This document shows, piece after piece, positions 49,573 to 57,809 of a stretch of DNA of 64,000 bases; position 1 is the first letter of the stretch; each line of letters opens with the position of its first letter. The translations under genes were made by a program, and so were the position numbers. Under the pieces are notes generated by a model, which saw only the letters and a program-made list of their open reading frames with translations, was not told where the DNA came from and searched no databases. The stretch lies in assembly GCA_019115145.1 (NCBI GenBank), contig DXED01000032.1, positions 46,868 to 110,867 of the forward strand, in the 5' to 3' direction. This stretch comes from Claveliimonas intestinigallinarum. GTDB lineage: Bacteria; Bacillota; Clostridia; Lachnospirales; Lachnospiraceae.

Positions 49573-50391
49573 TCAGTCCCCTTTTCGAAATCTGCTCGGC
49601 AGCACCCCATACTTCTCCCTGAACGCTCTGGAAAAGGACTTGCTGTTTGGGAAGCCGCACCGCACCGCGATCTCCCCTATGGAGAGATCCGTCCTCTCAA
49701 GCTGCTCCATGCCGTGCTCCAGACGGATGCCGTCCAGGTAGGCCTTATAGTTTGTCTTGGCATACTTTCGGAACATCCTGGAGAGATAGGTGGGCGAGTA
49801 GCCAAAGGTTCTGGCCAGCGTCTCCAGGGACAGCTCCTTATTATAGTTCTTTTTCATATAATCCGTGATGGCGGACAGGCGGTTCAGCTTTTTCCCAATG
49901 CGCACCATCTCCGGATTGACCTCCATCTTCCGGTACTTTGTCACCAAGATGTAGATCAGCATGTAGAACTGGCTCTGTACCTTCAGCTCGTAGCCACATT
50001 CCCTGGCCCTGTAGGTCCGGTACATATCCTCGATGAGCTTCATCACCTCGTCGTCCTGGAGCCTGGAGCTGCGGGAAAAATAAATAAACCGCTCATCAGT
50101 GTAGTAATTTTCAAACGTAGAGAGCGGTATCTGCAGCACGATAGTCTGGTTTGCCCTTGGCGAAAATACAGAGTGTACCTCGTTGGAATTGACCAGCATA
50201 AACTCACCGGGCCTTAAGGGATATTCCTCCTCATTGATGAAGAACGTCAGCTCCCCCTCAAAGAGGGCGAATATCTCTATGGACCGATGCCAGTGCTTCT
50301 GCCTTATGTAGTTTCCGTCCTTCCCCTCGAACACAAAAAGCTTGAAGGGGATGTCCTCGTTGGGTCTTATGATCTCGTGGGAATATTCCAT
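49573..50391 (-). CDS. AraC-family regulator with cupin domain
   Basis: A 272-residue transcription factor: an N-terminal cupin-like sensor domain (about residues 10-140: KHWHRSIEIFALFEGELTFFINEEEYPLRPGEFMLVNSNEVHSV) and a C-terminal AraC domain (about 170-268: YMKKNYNKELSLETLARTFGYSPTYLSRMFRKYAKTNY, EIAVRCGFPNSKSFSRAFREKYGVLPSRFRKG). It lies upstream of the sensor protein, kinase and regulator genes on the same strand with only 6 bases between. GGAGG site. The sugar locus thus has two AraC-type regulators. Confidence 0.9.
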   Translation of the reverse strand: MEYSHEIIRPNEDIPFKLFVFEGKDGNYIRQKHWHRSIEIFALFEGELTFFINEEEYPLRPGEFMLVNSNEVHSVFSPRANQTIVLQIPLSTFENYYTDERFIYFSRSSRLQDDEVMKLIEDMYRTYRARECGYELKVQSQFYMLIYILVTKYRKMEVNPEMVRIGKKLNRLSAITDYMKKNYNKELSLETLARTFGYSPTYLSRMFRKYAKTNYKAYLDGIRLEHGMEQLERTDLSIGEIAVRCGFPNSKSFSRAFREKYGVLPSRFRKGD

Positions 50392-50423
50392 AAAAGCACC
50401 TCCGGCTGTTTCTGTGAGTCAGT

Positions 50424-51272
50424 CTATTCTCCTCCCAGGCGCCCTGCGACAAACCAGCCGGCCACAAATGCCACAATGCCCGCGGCAAGTGTGAGGATCG
50501 AGAACGTGCTCCAGTCGATCTTGATGAGGATCGCCAGGGGAGACGCCACGATCAGGCCGATGATGGCGTAGTACGCGTGGATCTCTGCCCGGGCAAAAAT
50601 AAATTCTATGATCTTGGCGATCAGAAAAATTCCCAGCAGCACGCCGATGCCAAAGGGAATCAGTATGCCGCACCGCACCAGAAGCTCCGGCACGTCAAAG
50701 GCAAACAGGGCGTCCATAAACTGGTTGATGGTCCGAAGGATCGTATCGTAATAGCCCAGCAGCATCAGCATCATGGAGCCGCTCACACCCGGAATAACCA
50801 TCGTGGCCGCGGCGATAATCCCCACCAGCAGCAGCTTGATCTCGTTGACCAGGGTAAAGCTCACATCCGCCGCCTTTCCCCCTGTCTCCCCCATGACAGC
50901 CATCAGGATGACAATGGCAAAGAACACGAGAAGCGGAATCATCCTGCTGACGGTCGGCCTGTGGCCCTTCACCTTCTGGAAGATAAAGGGAAGGCTGCCG
51001 GCGATGAGTCCGCAGAAGGCAAAGTTCGTCGGGATCGGATACACCTCCAGAAGGAACTCGAACACCCTGGACAGGATCACAATGGCAAGCGCCGCCCCTA
51101 TCAGAATGGGAAGGATCAGCTTCATGCTCTTTCCAAATTCACTCTTCAGATGGGTGATGGCGTGGATCAGCCTGTCGTAAAGTCCCATGGCGACCATCAT
51201 GGTTCCGCCGCTGACTCCCGGTATGATATTGGCCACTCCGACCACAACTCCCTGTAATATAAGTCTTAACAT
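50424..51272 (-). CDS. DUF368 membrane protein (undecaprenyl phosphate translocase, PopT-type)
   Basis: A 282-residue protein with about eight membrane segments. Family marks are the repeated VANIIPGVSGGTMMVAMGLYDRLI near the start and MVIPGVSGSMMLMLLGYYDTILRTINQF in the second half, an inverted duplication typical of DUF368. Members have been linked to recycling undecaprenyl phosphate across the membrane for cell-wall synthesis. It follows hisC by 3 bases on the same strand and precedes the AraC gene by 32 bases; no functional link to either is apparent. Confidence 0.88.
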   Translation of the reverse strand: MLRLILQGVVVGVANIIPGVSGGTMMVAMGLYDRLIHAITHLKSEFGKSMKLILPILIGAALAIVILSRVFEFLLEVYPIPTNFAFCGLIAGSLPFIFQKVKGHRPTVSRMIPLLVFFAIVILMAVMGETGGKAADVSFTLVNEIKLLLVGIIAAATMVIPGVSGSMMLMLLGYYDTILRTINQFMDALFAFDVPELLVRCGILIPFGIGVLLGIFLIAKIIEFIFARAEIHAYYAIIGLIVASPLAILIKIDWSTFSILTLAAGIVAFVAGWFVAGRLGGE

Positions 51273-51275
51273 GTT

Positions 51276-52337
51276 TTATTCCCCTTTTGAAAGATATTGT
51301 TCCAGGAAGCCAAAGAGCTTTTCCATCTCCTCATCCGTTCCCACTGTGATGCGCATGTACTGGCGGATTCTCTCGCTATCCCACCAGCGTACGTAGATGC
51401 CCTCTCTCTTCAGCGCCTCAAAGAGCTCCCTCGCGTCGCAGTCCGGATGGGTAGCAAAGAGGAAGTTGGCGCTGGACCTTGTACAGGAAAAGCCAAGGCT
51501 TCCAAGCCTCTCCATGGCTCTCTCCCGCGTGGCTTTGATCTTCTCCACCGTCTCCTCAAAATAGGCCCGGTCCTTTACCGCCTCCGCCCCGCACACGAGG
51601 GAGGCACGGTTCAGAGTGTAGGAGTTGAATGAGTATTTCACATCGTTCAGATACCGGATCAGCTTCGGATTCGCAATGGCATATCCGATGCGCATGCCCG
51701 CCATGGACCGGGACTTGGAGAAGGTCTGGGTCACGATAAGATTGTCGTACCGGTCCACCAGCTCCACAGCCGACGGCCCCGCATAGTCTATGTAGGCCTC
51801 GTCCACAATGACGATCACATCCCGGTTGTGGCGAAGGATATCCTCCACAAGCTCCAGATCCTCGTAGAGGGCCGTGGGTGCGTTGGGGTTGGGAAAAATG
51901 ACGCCCCCGTTCTCCCCGTAGTAGTCCTCCCGAACGATCCGAAACTGCTCATCCACCCTCTTGCACTCATACGGGATGCGGTACAGCTGGGCCCATACCT
52001 TGTAGAAGGAGTAGGTGATGTCCGGAAAAAGGATCGGTTTATCCGAGTTGAAAAAGGTGAGGAAGCACAGGGACAGGACATCGTCGGAGCCCACTCCCAC
52101 GAACACCTGATCTCTTCCCACCTTGTAGAAATCCGCGATGGCGTCCACCAGCACGCTGCAGGCCGGATCCGGATACAGGCGGAAATCCGCCGTGTCAAGC
52201 TCCTTAAGAGCCCGCTCCACCCCCGGCGCCGGGGGGTAGGGATTTTCATTTGTATTCAGCTTGACCACCCTCTGCCGGGGCTGCTCACCCGGCACGTAGG
52301 GTTCCACTTTCCGTATATTTCGCTCAAATGCTTCCAT
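51276..52337 (-). CDS. hisC: Histidinol-phosphate aminotransferase
   Basis: A 353-residue class I/II PLP enzyme that makes histidinol phosphate from imidazole acetol phosphate and glutamate in histidine synthesis. HisC features are KLNTNENPYPPAPGVERAL at the start, VFVGVGSDDVLSLCF, PNPNAPTA, IVIVDEAYIDY, and the PLP lysine in TQTFSKSRSMAGMRIGYA. No other his genes are in the window, so it is isolated from the pathway operon and may also serve aromatic amino acids. Confidence 0.9.
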   Translation of the reverse strand: MEAFERNIRKVEPYVPGEQPRQRVVKLNTNENPYPPAPGVERALKELDTADFRLYPDPACSVLVDAIADFYKVGRDQVFVGVGSDDVLSLCFLTFFNSDKPILFPDITYSFYKVWAQLYRIPYECKRVDEQFRIVREDYYGENGGVIFPNPNAPTALYEDLELVEDILRHNRDVIVIVDEAYIDYAGPSAVELVDRYDNLIVTQTFSKSRSMAGMRIGYAIANPKLIRYLNDVKYSFNSYTLNRASLVCGAEAVKDRAYFEETVEKIKATRERAMERLGSLGFSCTRSSANFLFATHPDCDARELFEALKREGIYVRWWDSERIRQYMRITVGTDEEMEKLFGFLEQYLSKGE

Positions 52338-52353
52338 GCGTTGTCCGTCCTCT

Positions 52354-53541
52354 CTAGAAATACTCTTTGGCCAGCTCCCTGAACCCCGGAAGCGAATTCA
52401 CAATGGTCTCGTGGGACACGCAGTAGGCCAGCCGCACGTAGCCCGGGCAGGCAAAGGAGCTTCCCGGCACCATGAGGATGTGGTATTTCTTGGCCGCCGC
52501 GCAGAATTCCTTCTCATCCTCCACCGGAGATTTTACAAAGAGGTAGAAGGCCCCCTCCGGCTTGATGCACTCAAAGCCGCACTCCTTCAGGCCGCCGTAG
52601 AGAGTCTCCCGGTTCCTGTCGTAGAAGGAGATGTCTGTCTCCTCGTCGATGCACTTTGCCACCACCTTCTGCTGCAGAGTGGGGGCGTTCACAAATCCCA
52701 GGATGCGGGTGGCCACATTGGCGGCAGAGAGCACGGTCTCGCTGTCCGTCACCTCGTCCGGGATGACCAGGTAGCCGATCCGCTCTCCCGGCAGGGACAG
52801 GGACTTGCTGTAGGAATAGCCGACAATCGTGTTGGCGTAGTATTTCGTCAGATAGGGAACCTCCACTTTGTCGTACACCAGCTCACGGTAAGGCTCATCG
52901 GAGATGAGGTAAATATCTGTTCCGAACTCCTTCTGCTTTGCCTCCATGATGGCCGCCAGCCTTTTGATGGTATCCTCAGAGTACACGACACCGGTTGGGT
53001 TGTTGGGGGTGTTGACAATAACCGCCTTTGTCTTCGGGGTGATCTTTGTCTCGAACTCGTCCAGTTTGGGCTGGAAGGTGGCTGTGTCGGGAGATACTTC
53101 TACGAGAACTCCGTCATAGTTGTTCGTGTAGGAGCGGTACTCTCCAAAGTAGGGCGCAAAGGTAATGACCTCGTCCCCCGGGTTCAGCAATGTCTTCAGG
53201 ATCACGTTGAGCCCCCCTGCTGCCCCAACGGTCATGATTATGTTTTTTCCCTCAAAGGAGGTTCCGAAACGCCGGTTCAAGGACTGGGCCACTGTCTCTC
53301 TCACGTCCGCGTAGCCGCTGTTGCTGTTGGTGTAGCCGTGGAGCACCACCGGGTCCTCCTCATCAAGAAGCTCGATAATCGCCTTCTTCACAGAGGCGGG
53401 AGCCGGCACATTGGGGTTGCCCAGGCTGAAATCATACACGTTCTCCGCACCATACAGCTCTGCCATCCTTGTGCCCTCCTCGAACATGGCGCGGATAGCC
53501 GAGCTGTTGGCCACCATTCCCTTCATCTTATCTGCGATCAT
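52354..53541 (-). CDS. PLP-dependent aminotransferase (aspartate/aromatic type)
   Basis: A 395-residue class I aminotransferase. Motifs are YDFSLGNPNVPAPASV, YTNSNSGYADVRETVA, TVGAAGGLNVILKTLL, VNTPNNPTGVVYS, LISDEPYRELVY and the PLP-binding lysine in GYSYSKSLSLPGERIGYL. Substrate specificity cannot be read reliably; aspartate or an aromatic amino acid is likely. The start MIADKMKG was chosen because AAGGAGG precedes it at ideal spacing. It lies 16 bases before hisC, giving two aminotransferases in tandem. Confidence 0.88.
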   Translation of the reverse strand: MIADKMKGMVANSSAIRAMFEEGTRMAELYGAENVYDFSLGNPNVPAPASVKKAIIELLDEEDPVVLHGYTNSNSGYADVRETVAQSLNRRFGTSFEGKNIIMTVGAAGGLNVILKTLLNPGDEVITFAPYFGEYRSYTNNYDGVLVEVSPDTATFQPKLDEFETKITPKTKAVIVNTPNNPTGVVYSEDTIKRLAAIMEAKQKEFGTDIYLISDEPYRELVYDKVEVPYLTKYYANTIVGYSYSKSLSLPGERIGYLVIPDEVTDSETVLSAANVATRILGFVNAPTLQQKVVAKCIDEETDISFYDRNRETLYGGLKECGFECIKPEGAFYLFVKSPVEDEKEFCAAAKKYHILMVPGSSFACPGYVRLAYCVSHETIVNSLPGFRELAKEYF

Positions 53542-53607
53542 TTCTTTTTCCTCCTTATCCTGCACCTGGTTCTGCCTGCCCCGCCCTTTCCGGCGCGCCT
53601 GCAGACC

Positions 53608-54513
53608 CTAATTTTTTTCTGTCACAACGCCTTTTTCCACCATGAACACAGGCCTGTAGGAGCGCTTTGCCTTGCGCAGTCCCTCGTCCCCTGTGTCCTC
53701 CTCCCGGTTCACATACCTGTAGTCCATGCACTCATGCTCCACAAACTGCTGGTTGATCATGGTGTAGGCTCCCTGCACATCCGGGAAGGCCTTCTCAATA
53801 TGCACCACAAAGGTGTCGGAGCAGACCGGCTCCCCTATGGTGAAGGCCACGATCTGTCCGTCCACCCTGAGGATGCCTCCCGTCAGCTCCAGCTCCCTGA
53901 AAAGCCGCAGGGAGTTGAGTGTGACGCACATCTCGGAGTTCTTCTCCGGATCGTCGTCACATCCGTTCAGGTTTCTCCACTTCAGCGCCATCTGGAAGCA
54001 CTCCGCCACATTGTCGCCTGACATGGTCTCATAGCTCCACCGCCCCTCGTAGAGAGACTTGAACTTGTTGATGTGATTCCGCTTGCCGTGGAGCTTCTTG
54101 CCCGCCAGGGTGCAGAGCTTCTCTGACTCGTACACATAGTCGGCCAGATCCTCGTTGTACTCAATCTGGAACCGTCCCGGATACCAGGCCTCGATCTGCT
54201 CAAAATGATCCGGGGTCACGTTGTACAGCCGGAAGGGCACGCCCCGCTCCTGGCTGTACTGGTACAGCGTATCCAGCGCCTTCTTCACGTTCTCCGGCTC
54301 TCCCGCCGGGTAGGCGAAGGCAAAGCTGTTCTCATCCTCGCTCTTGAAGACGAGCGTGTCCTCAATGATGGCAAAGGTCACATTGTAGAACCTTGCCCAG
54401 AGAAATACATTCACAAAGGTCCGCTCACAGCTGCGGCTGGTGTGATGCTTAAAATAATGGGAAATCACTTCCTTGTCCTCCAGCTGGGGCCTCTTAAAAT
54501 CAAATTCCAACAT
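53608..54513 (-). CDS. DUF2156 (LPG synthase C-terminal-like) acyltransferase-fold protein
   Basis: A 301-residue soluble protein with the double GNAT-like fold of the phosphatidylglycerol lysyltransferase catalytic domain. Recognisable pieces are CERTFVNVFLWARFYNV, KLCTLAGKKLHGKRNHINKFKS, GGILRVDGQIVAFTIGE, HIEKAFPDVQGAYTMINQQFVEHE and YRYVNREEDTGDEGLRKAKRSYRP. It lacks the membrane part of MprF, so it is not a lipid lysinylation enzyme by itself. The substrate is unknown. It is 33 bases after prfA in the same direction. Confidence 0.82.
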   Translation of the reverse strand: MLEFDFKRPQLEDKEVISHYFKHHTSRSCERTFVNVFLWARFYNVTFAIIEDTLVFKSEDENSFAFAYPAGEPENVKKALDTLYQYSQERGVPFRLYNVTPDHFEQIEAWYPGRFQIEYNEDLADYVYESEKLCTLAGKKLHGKRNHINKFKSLYEGRWSYETMSGDNVAECFQMALKWRNLNGCDDDPEKNSEMCVTLNSLRLFRELELTGGILRVDGQIVAFTIGEPVCSDTFVVHIEKAFPDVQGAYTMINQQFVEHECMDYRYVNREEDTGDEGLRKAKRSYRPVFMVEKGVVTEKN

Positions 54514-54546
54514 ACAATATCAGTCCTTATTCTCCTTAAACTCTGT

Positions 54547-55620
54547 CTATTCTTCGTTCATATTCGCCAGCTTGGCCGCCTGGTCCGCCGCGATCAGGCT
54601 GTCGATGATCTCGTCCAGATCCCCGTTCATCACACTGTCCAGCTTGTGGAGAGTAAGCTTGATCCGGTGGTCTGTCACTCGTCCCTGGGGGAAGTTGTAG
54701 GTCCGGATCTTCTCGGACCGGTCCCCTGTGCCGATCTGACTTCTGCGGGCCTCCGCCTGGGATGCCTGCTGCTTCTCCAGTTCCAGGTCATAGAGCTTGG
54801 ATCTCAGGAGCCGGAAGGCCTTCTCCTTGTTCTGGAGCTGGGACTTCTCTGTCTGGCTGTAGATCACGATGCCTGTGGGGTAGTGGGTCAGACGGACAGC
54901 CGAGTCCGTGGTGTTGACGCACTGTCCGCCGTTTCCGGAGGCTCGCATGACGTCGATGCGGATATCCTTCTCATCGATGACCACGTCAACATCCTCCGCC
55001 TCGGGCATGATGGCCACGGTGATGGTGGATGTGTGAATGCGGCCGCCGCTCTCTGTCTCCGGCACCCTCTGCACACGGTGGACGCCGCTCTCGTACTTCA
55101 GCCTGGAGTAGGCCCCCTGGCCGGTGATCATAAAGACCACCTCCTTGAAGCCGCCGATGCCGTTCTCATTGACAGAGATCAGCTCTGTCTTCCACCTGCG
55201 GCTCTCCGCGTAGTGGACGTACATGCGGTAGATCTCGGCTGCGAAGAGAGCCGCCTCATCGCCGCCCGCTCCGGCGCGGATCTCCACGATAACGTTCTTG
55301 TCATCGTTGGGGTCCTTGGGGAGAAGGAGGATCTTCAGCTTCTGCTCCAGCTCCTCCACTCTGGCCTTGGACTCACTCAGCTCCTCCTTGGCCAGCTCCT
55401 TCATCTCCTCGTCTGTCTCTTCCTCCAGCATCACCAGGCTGTCCTCGATGGCCTGGTTGTTTGCCTTGTACTCTTTATATGCCTCCACAATAGGGGCCAG
55501 GTCATTCTGCTCCTTCATCAGCTTCCGGAAGCGGTCCTGATTGTCCGCCACGCCCGGCTCTGACAGCTCGTTCATGATTTCCTCATAGCGCACGAGCAGA
55601 TCGTCCAATTTATCAAACAT
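54547..55620 (-). CDS. prfA: Peptide chain release factor 1
   Basis: A 357-residue factor that ends translation at UAA and UAG. The stop-codon tripeptide region reads RVPETESGGRIHTST, with PET in place of the common PAT/PVT, and the peptide-release motif is ASGNGGQCVNTTDSAVRLTH. Length is normal. It directly follows prmC, whose product methylates the GGQ glutamine of this protein. This pairing is conserved in many Firmicutes. Confidence 0.95.
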   Translation of the reverse strand: MFDKLDDLLVRYEEIMNELSEPGVADNQDRFRKLMKEQNDLAPIVEAYKEYKANNQAIEDSLVMLEEETDEEMKELAKEELSESKARVEELEQKLKILLLPKDPNDDKNVIVEIRAGAGGDEAALFAAEIYRMYVHYAESRRWKTELISVNENGIGGFKEVVFMITGQGAYSRLKYESGVHRVQRVPETESGGRIHTSTITVAIMPEAEDVDVVIDEKDIRIDVMRASGNGGQCVNTTDSAVRLTHYPTGIVIYSQTEKSQLQNKEKAFRLLRSKLYDLELEKQQASQAEARRSQIGTGDRSEKIRTYNFPQGRVTDHRIKLTLHKLDSVMNGDLDEIIDSLIAADQAAKLANMNEE

Positions 55621-55648
55621 GTTCTCTCCTCCTACTATTCATTGCACT

Positions 55649-56530
55649 TTATTTATTGTACATGCCCATGACAACACGGTCAAGTCCGGCCAGATCCTTT
55701 TTCCCCTGGATGCAGGTAAATCCGGCCTCCGCAAGGAGCCGGGACACGTCCTTACTCTGGTCATGTCCGACCTCCAGGAGAACCCATCCGCCCCGCTTCA
55801 GATGCCGGCCCGCCTCATCGGCAATCCGGCGATAGAAGTAAAGGCCGTCCTCGTGGCCGTCCAGGGCGATGTAGGGGTCGTGCAGCCGCACTTCCTCCTG
55901 CAGCCCCTCTATGACGCCGCGCCTGATGTAGGGCGGGTTGGACACGATCATGTCGTAGGAGCCTTCGATCCTCTCAAAAAGGTCACTGTGTATCAGGCGT
56001 ACCTGCGCCCCCAGCGCCCGGCAGTTCTCCCTCGCTGTGTCAAGGGCCTCCGCCGAGATGTCTGCCGCGTCAAAACAGCGATCCGGGAACACCTTCCCCT
56101 GCTTTTTTCCTATTAAATAGAGGCTGGCGGCGATGCACCCGGAACCGGTGCAAAGATCCAGTACCTCCATCTCCGGCTCCAGCTTCTCCAGAGCGCACTC
56201 CACCAACGTCTCCGTGTCCTGCCTTGGGATCAGCACGTGCTCATTGACACGGAAGGGATATCCCATGAATTCCTGCTGCCCGGTGATGTGCTGCAGAGGG
56301 ATCCTGGCGGCCCGCTTCTCCACCGCCTCGTGGTAGGCCCGCACTTTCTCCTCCGGCAGCACCTTGAAGGTATCCATCATGTAGTCCTGGACAGTGATGC
56401 CGGCGGCATACTCCAGAAGAAGTCTGGCGTCCAGGTGCGCCTCCTCGATCCCGGCCCGGGACAGCTTTTCCGCCGCCTCCCTCACAAGGGCCCTAAGCTG
56501 CCCGGTCTGTGCCAAAGTTTTCTCTCTCAT
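55649..56530 (-). CDS. prmC: Release factor glutamine methyltransferase
   Basis: A 293-residue S-adenosylmethionine enzyme that methylates Gln of the GGQ motif in release factors. The SAM-binding motif is VLDLCTGSGCIAASL, and the Gln-binding NPPY motif is IVSNPPYIRR. The N-terminal helical domain contains LDARLLLEYAAG. The start MREKTLAQT was set by a GGAGGG site just before it; the gene start lies inside the end of the DUF1385 gene (38-base overlap). It is upstream of prfA. Confidence 0.94.
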   Translation of the reverse strand: MREKTLAQTGQLRALVREAAEKLSRAGIEEAHLDARLLLEYAAGITVQDYMMDTFKVLPEEKVRAYHEAVEKRAARIPLQHITGQQEFMGYPFRVNEHVLIPRQDTETLVECALEKLEPEMEVLDLCTGSGCIAASLYLIGKKQGKVFPDRCFDAADISAEALDTARENCRALGAQVRLIHSDLFERIEGSYDMIVSNPPYIRRGVIEGLQEEVRLHDPYIALDGHEDGLYFYRRIADEAGRHLKRGGWVLLEVGHDQSKDVSRLLAEAGFTCIQGKKDLAGLDRVVMGMYNK

Positions 56531-57434
56531 ATTCCCTCCAGTCAAAGACAGCCTCCACCGCCTGGATGGCCACCTCGATCATACTGTCATCCGGCTCCTT
56601 TGTGGTCAGTCTCTGTATGCCAAGTCCCGGCATGCTGAGCAGATTAATGACCGGATTGTCTGAATTTCCCGCGGCCTTGAGCACCTCGTAGGAAATCCCC
56701 GCGATGACCGGCAGAAGGGCGATGCGCACGGCCACCCGCATGACCGGGGACTCCACCTGGACGAGGAGCAGCAGGATGATGCTGATCAGCAGGACAAAGA
56801 AGAGAAAGCTGGTGCCGCATCTCTTGTGCTGCCTGGAGCTGATCCGCACGTTCTCCACCGTCAGGGGAAGGCCGTGCTCAATGCAGTTGATGCACTTGTG
56901 CTCCGCCCCGTGGTACATAAAGGTGCGCTGGATATCCTCCGTCCTGGAAATGAGGAGGATATAGACGATAAAGATACCGATGCGCACGAAGCCTTCGATC
57001 ACGGTTCGCACATGATAGGAGGGGACAAGGGGCTCCAAAAGTCCGGACAGGAAATAGGGAAGCACCATGAAGATGCCCACCGCCAGCACAACGGAGAAAG
57101 CCACAACGCCCCGCATGATCCACTTTTCCTGTCTCTCCTTTTGCTCCTCCTGGTCCTTTGTCAGCTCCTTTTTCTCTTCCTCCTCGTCCTCAAAAAAGCT
57201 GGCCGACCAGGTGAGGGTCTTCATCCCCAGCACAAGGGAATCTACAAAATTGAAAATCCCCCGGATAAAGGGAACCCTTGCCAGGGCGCCCACTCTGCCG
57301 GCGATCCCCGTGTAGCGGTCCCGGCTCACCTCGATCTGTCCGTCCGGCTTCCTCACCGCCACGGCATACTCCTCTCTGTGCTTCATCACGATCCCTTCCA
57401 GGACCGCCTGGCCGCCTATATTCGAAGATTTCAT
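56493..57434 (-). CDS. DUF1385 family membrane protein (YqhQ-like)
   Basis: A 313-residue protein. The N-terminus has the family signature IGGQAVLEGIVMKHREEYAVAVRKPDG. A linker rich in Glu and Lys (EEEEKKELTKDQEEQKERQE) precedes about four membrane segments. A motif YHGAEHKCINCIEHG with Cys and His residues lies between segments, suggesting a metal site. Function unknown. It is conserved next to rpmE, prmC and prfA in clostridia, so it may serve translation or the membrane. Confidence 0.88.
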   Translation of the reverse strand: MKSSNIGGQAVLEGIVMKHREEYAVAVRKPDGQIEVSRDRYTGIAGRVGALARVPFIRGIFNFVDSLVLGMKTLTWSASFFEDEEEEKKELTKDQEEQKERQEKWIMRGVVAFSVVLAVGIFMVLPYFLSGLLEPLVPSYHVRTVIEGFVRIGIFIVYILLISRTEDIQRTFMYHGAEHKCINCIEHGLPLTVENVRISSRQHKRCGTSFLFFVLLISIILLLLVQVESPVMRVAVRIALLPVIAGISYEVLKAAGNSDNPVINLLSMPGLGIQRLTTKEPDDSMIEVAIQAVEAVFDWREYERENFGTDRAA

Positions 57435-57460
57435 AGATGTCCTCCTTAATTCCTGCTATG

Positions 57461-57494
57461 AAAAAGGGTTGAGATCGTAAAATCTCAACCCTTT
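57461..57494 (-). terminator. Terminator after rpmE
   Basis: AAAGGGTTGAGAT (57463-57475) and ATCTCAACCCTTT (57482-57494) form a perfect 13-bp stem with a 6-base loop, followed on the minus strand by five Ts. It lies between rpmE and the DUF1385 gene, so DUF1385-prmC-prfA would need readthrough or their own promoter. Confidence 0.8.
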
Positions 57495-57504
57495 CACTGT
57501 CATC

Positions 57505-57708
57505 TTATTTGTCCAGGCCGTATTTCTTGTTGAACTTATCTACACGTCCGCGAGCCTGAGCGGCTTTCTGCTGTCCTGTGTAGAACGGATGGCACTTGGA
57601 GCAGATTTCTACGTGGATATCTTCTTTTGTAGAACCGGTCACAAATGTGTTTCCACAGTTGCATGTTACAGTTGCCTGATAGTAAGCTGGATGTATTCCT
57701 TCTTTCAT
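57505..57708 (-). CDS. rpmE: 50S ribosomal protein L31, zinc-binding form
   Basis: A 67-residue ribosomal protein. Four cysteines in CNCGNTF and CSKCHPFYTG mark the zinc-binding (C+) form. Start MKEGIHPAY follows GAGGTG. Monocistronic signals surround it: its own promoter at 57781-57809 and a terminator directly after. Only one L31 gene is seen, so a zinc-free replacement, if any, lies elsewhere. Confidence 0.96.
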   Translation of the reverse strand: MKEGIHPAYYQATVTCNCGNTFVTGSTKEDIHVEICSKCHPFYTGQQKAAQARGRVDKFNKKYGLDK

Positions 57709-57780
57709 TGCCTTTCACCTCTTCTTTATTCTCTCGCGCCAGAGCGCAATAATCTTATTCTTTTTCTAAACAGCTCTGTA

Positions 57781-57809
57781 ATTGTATCACAAAACTTTAC
57801 TCTTGTCTA
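57781..57809 (-). promoter_or_regulatory. Promoter of rpmE
   Basis: Minus-strand TAGACA (57809-57804), 17 bases, TACAAT (57786-57781). The -35 box overlaps the rho stop codon. Confidence 0.6.

Noticed and set aside
52336..55563. Long plus-strand open frames opposite the aminotransferase, DUF2156 and prfA genes
   Set aside because: They are complements of well-recognised genes and lack ribosome-binding sites and recognisable domains.
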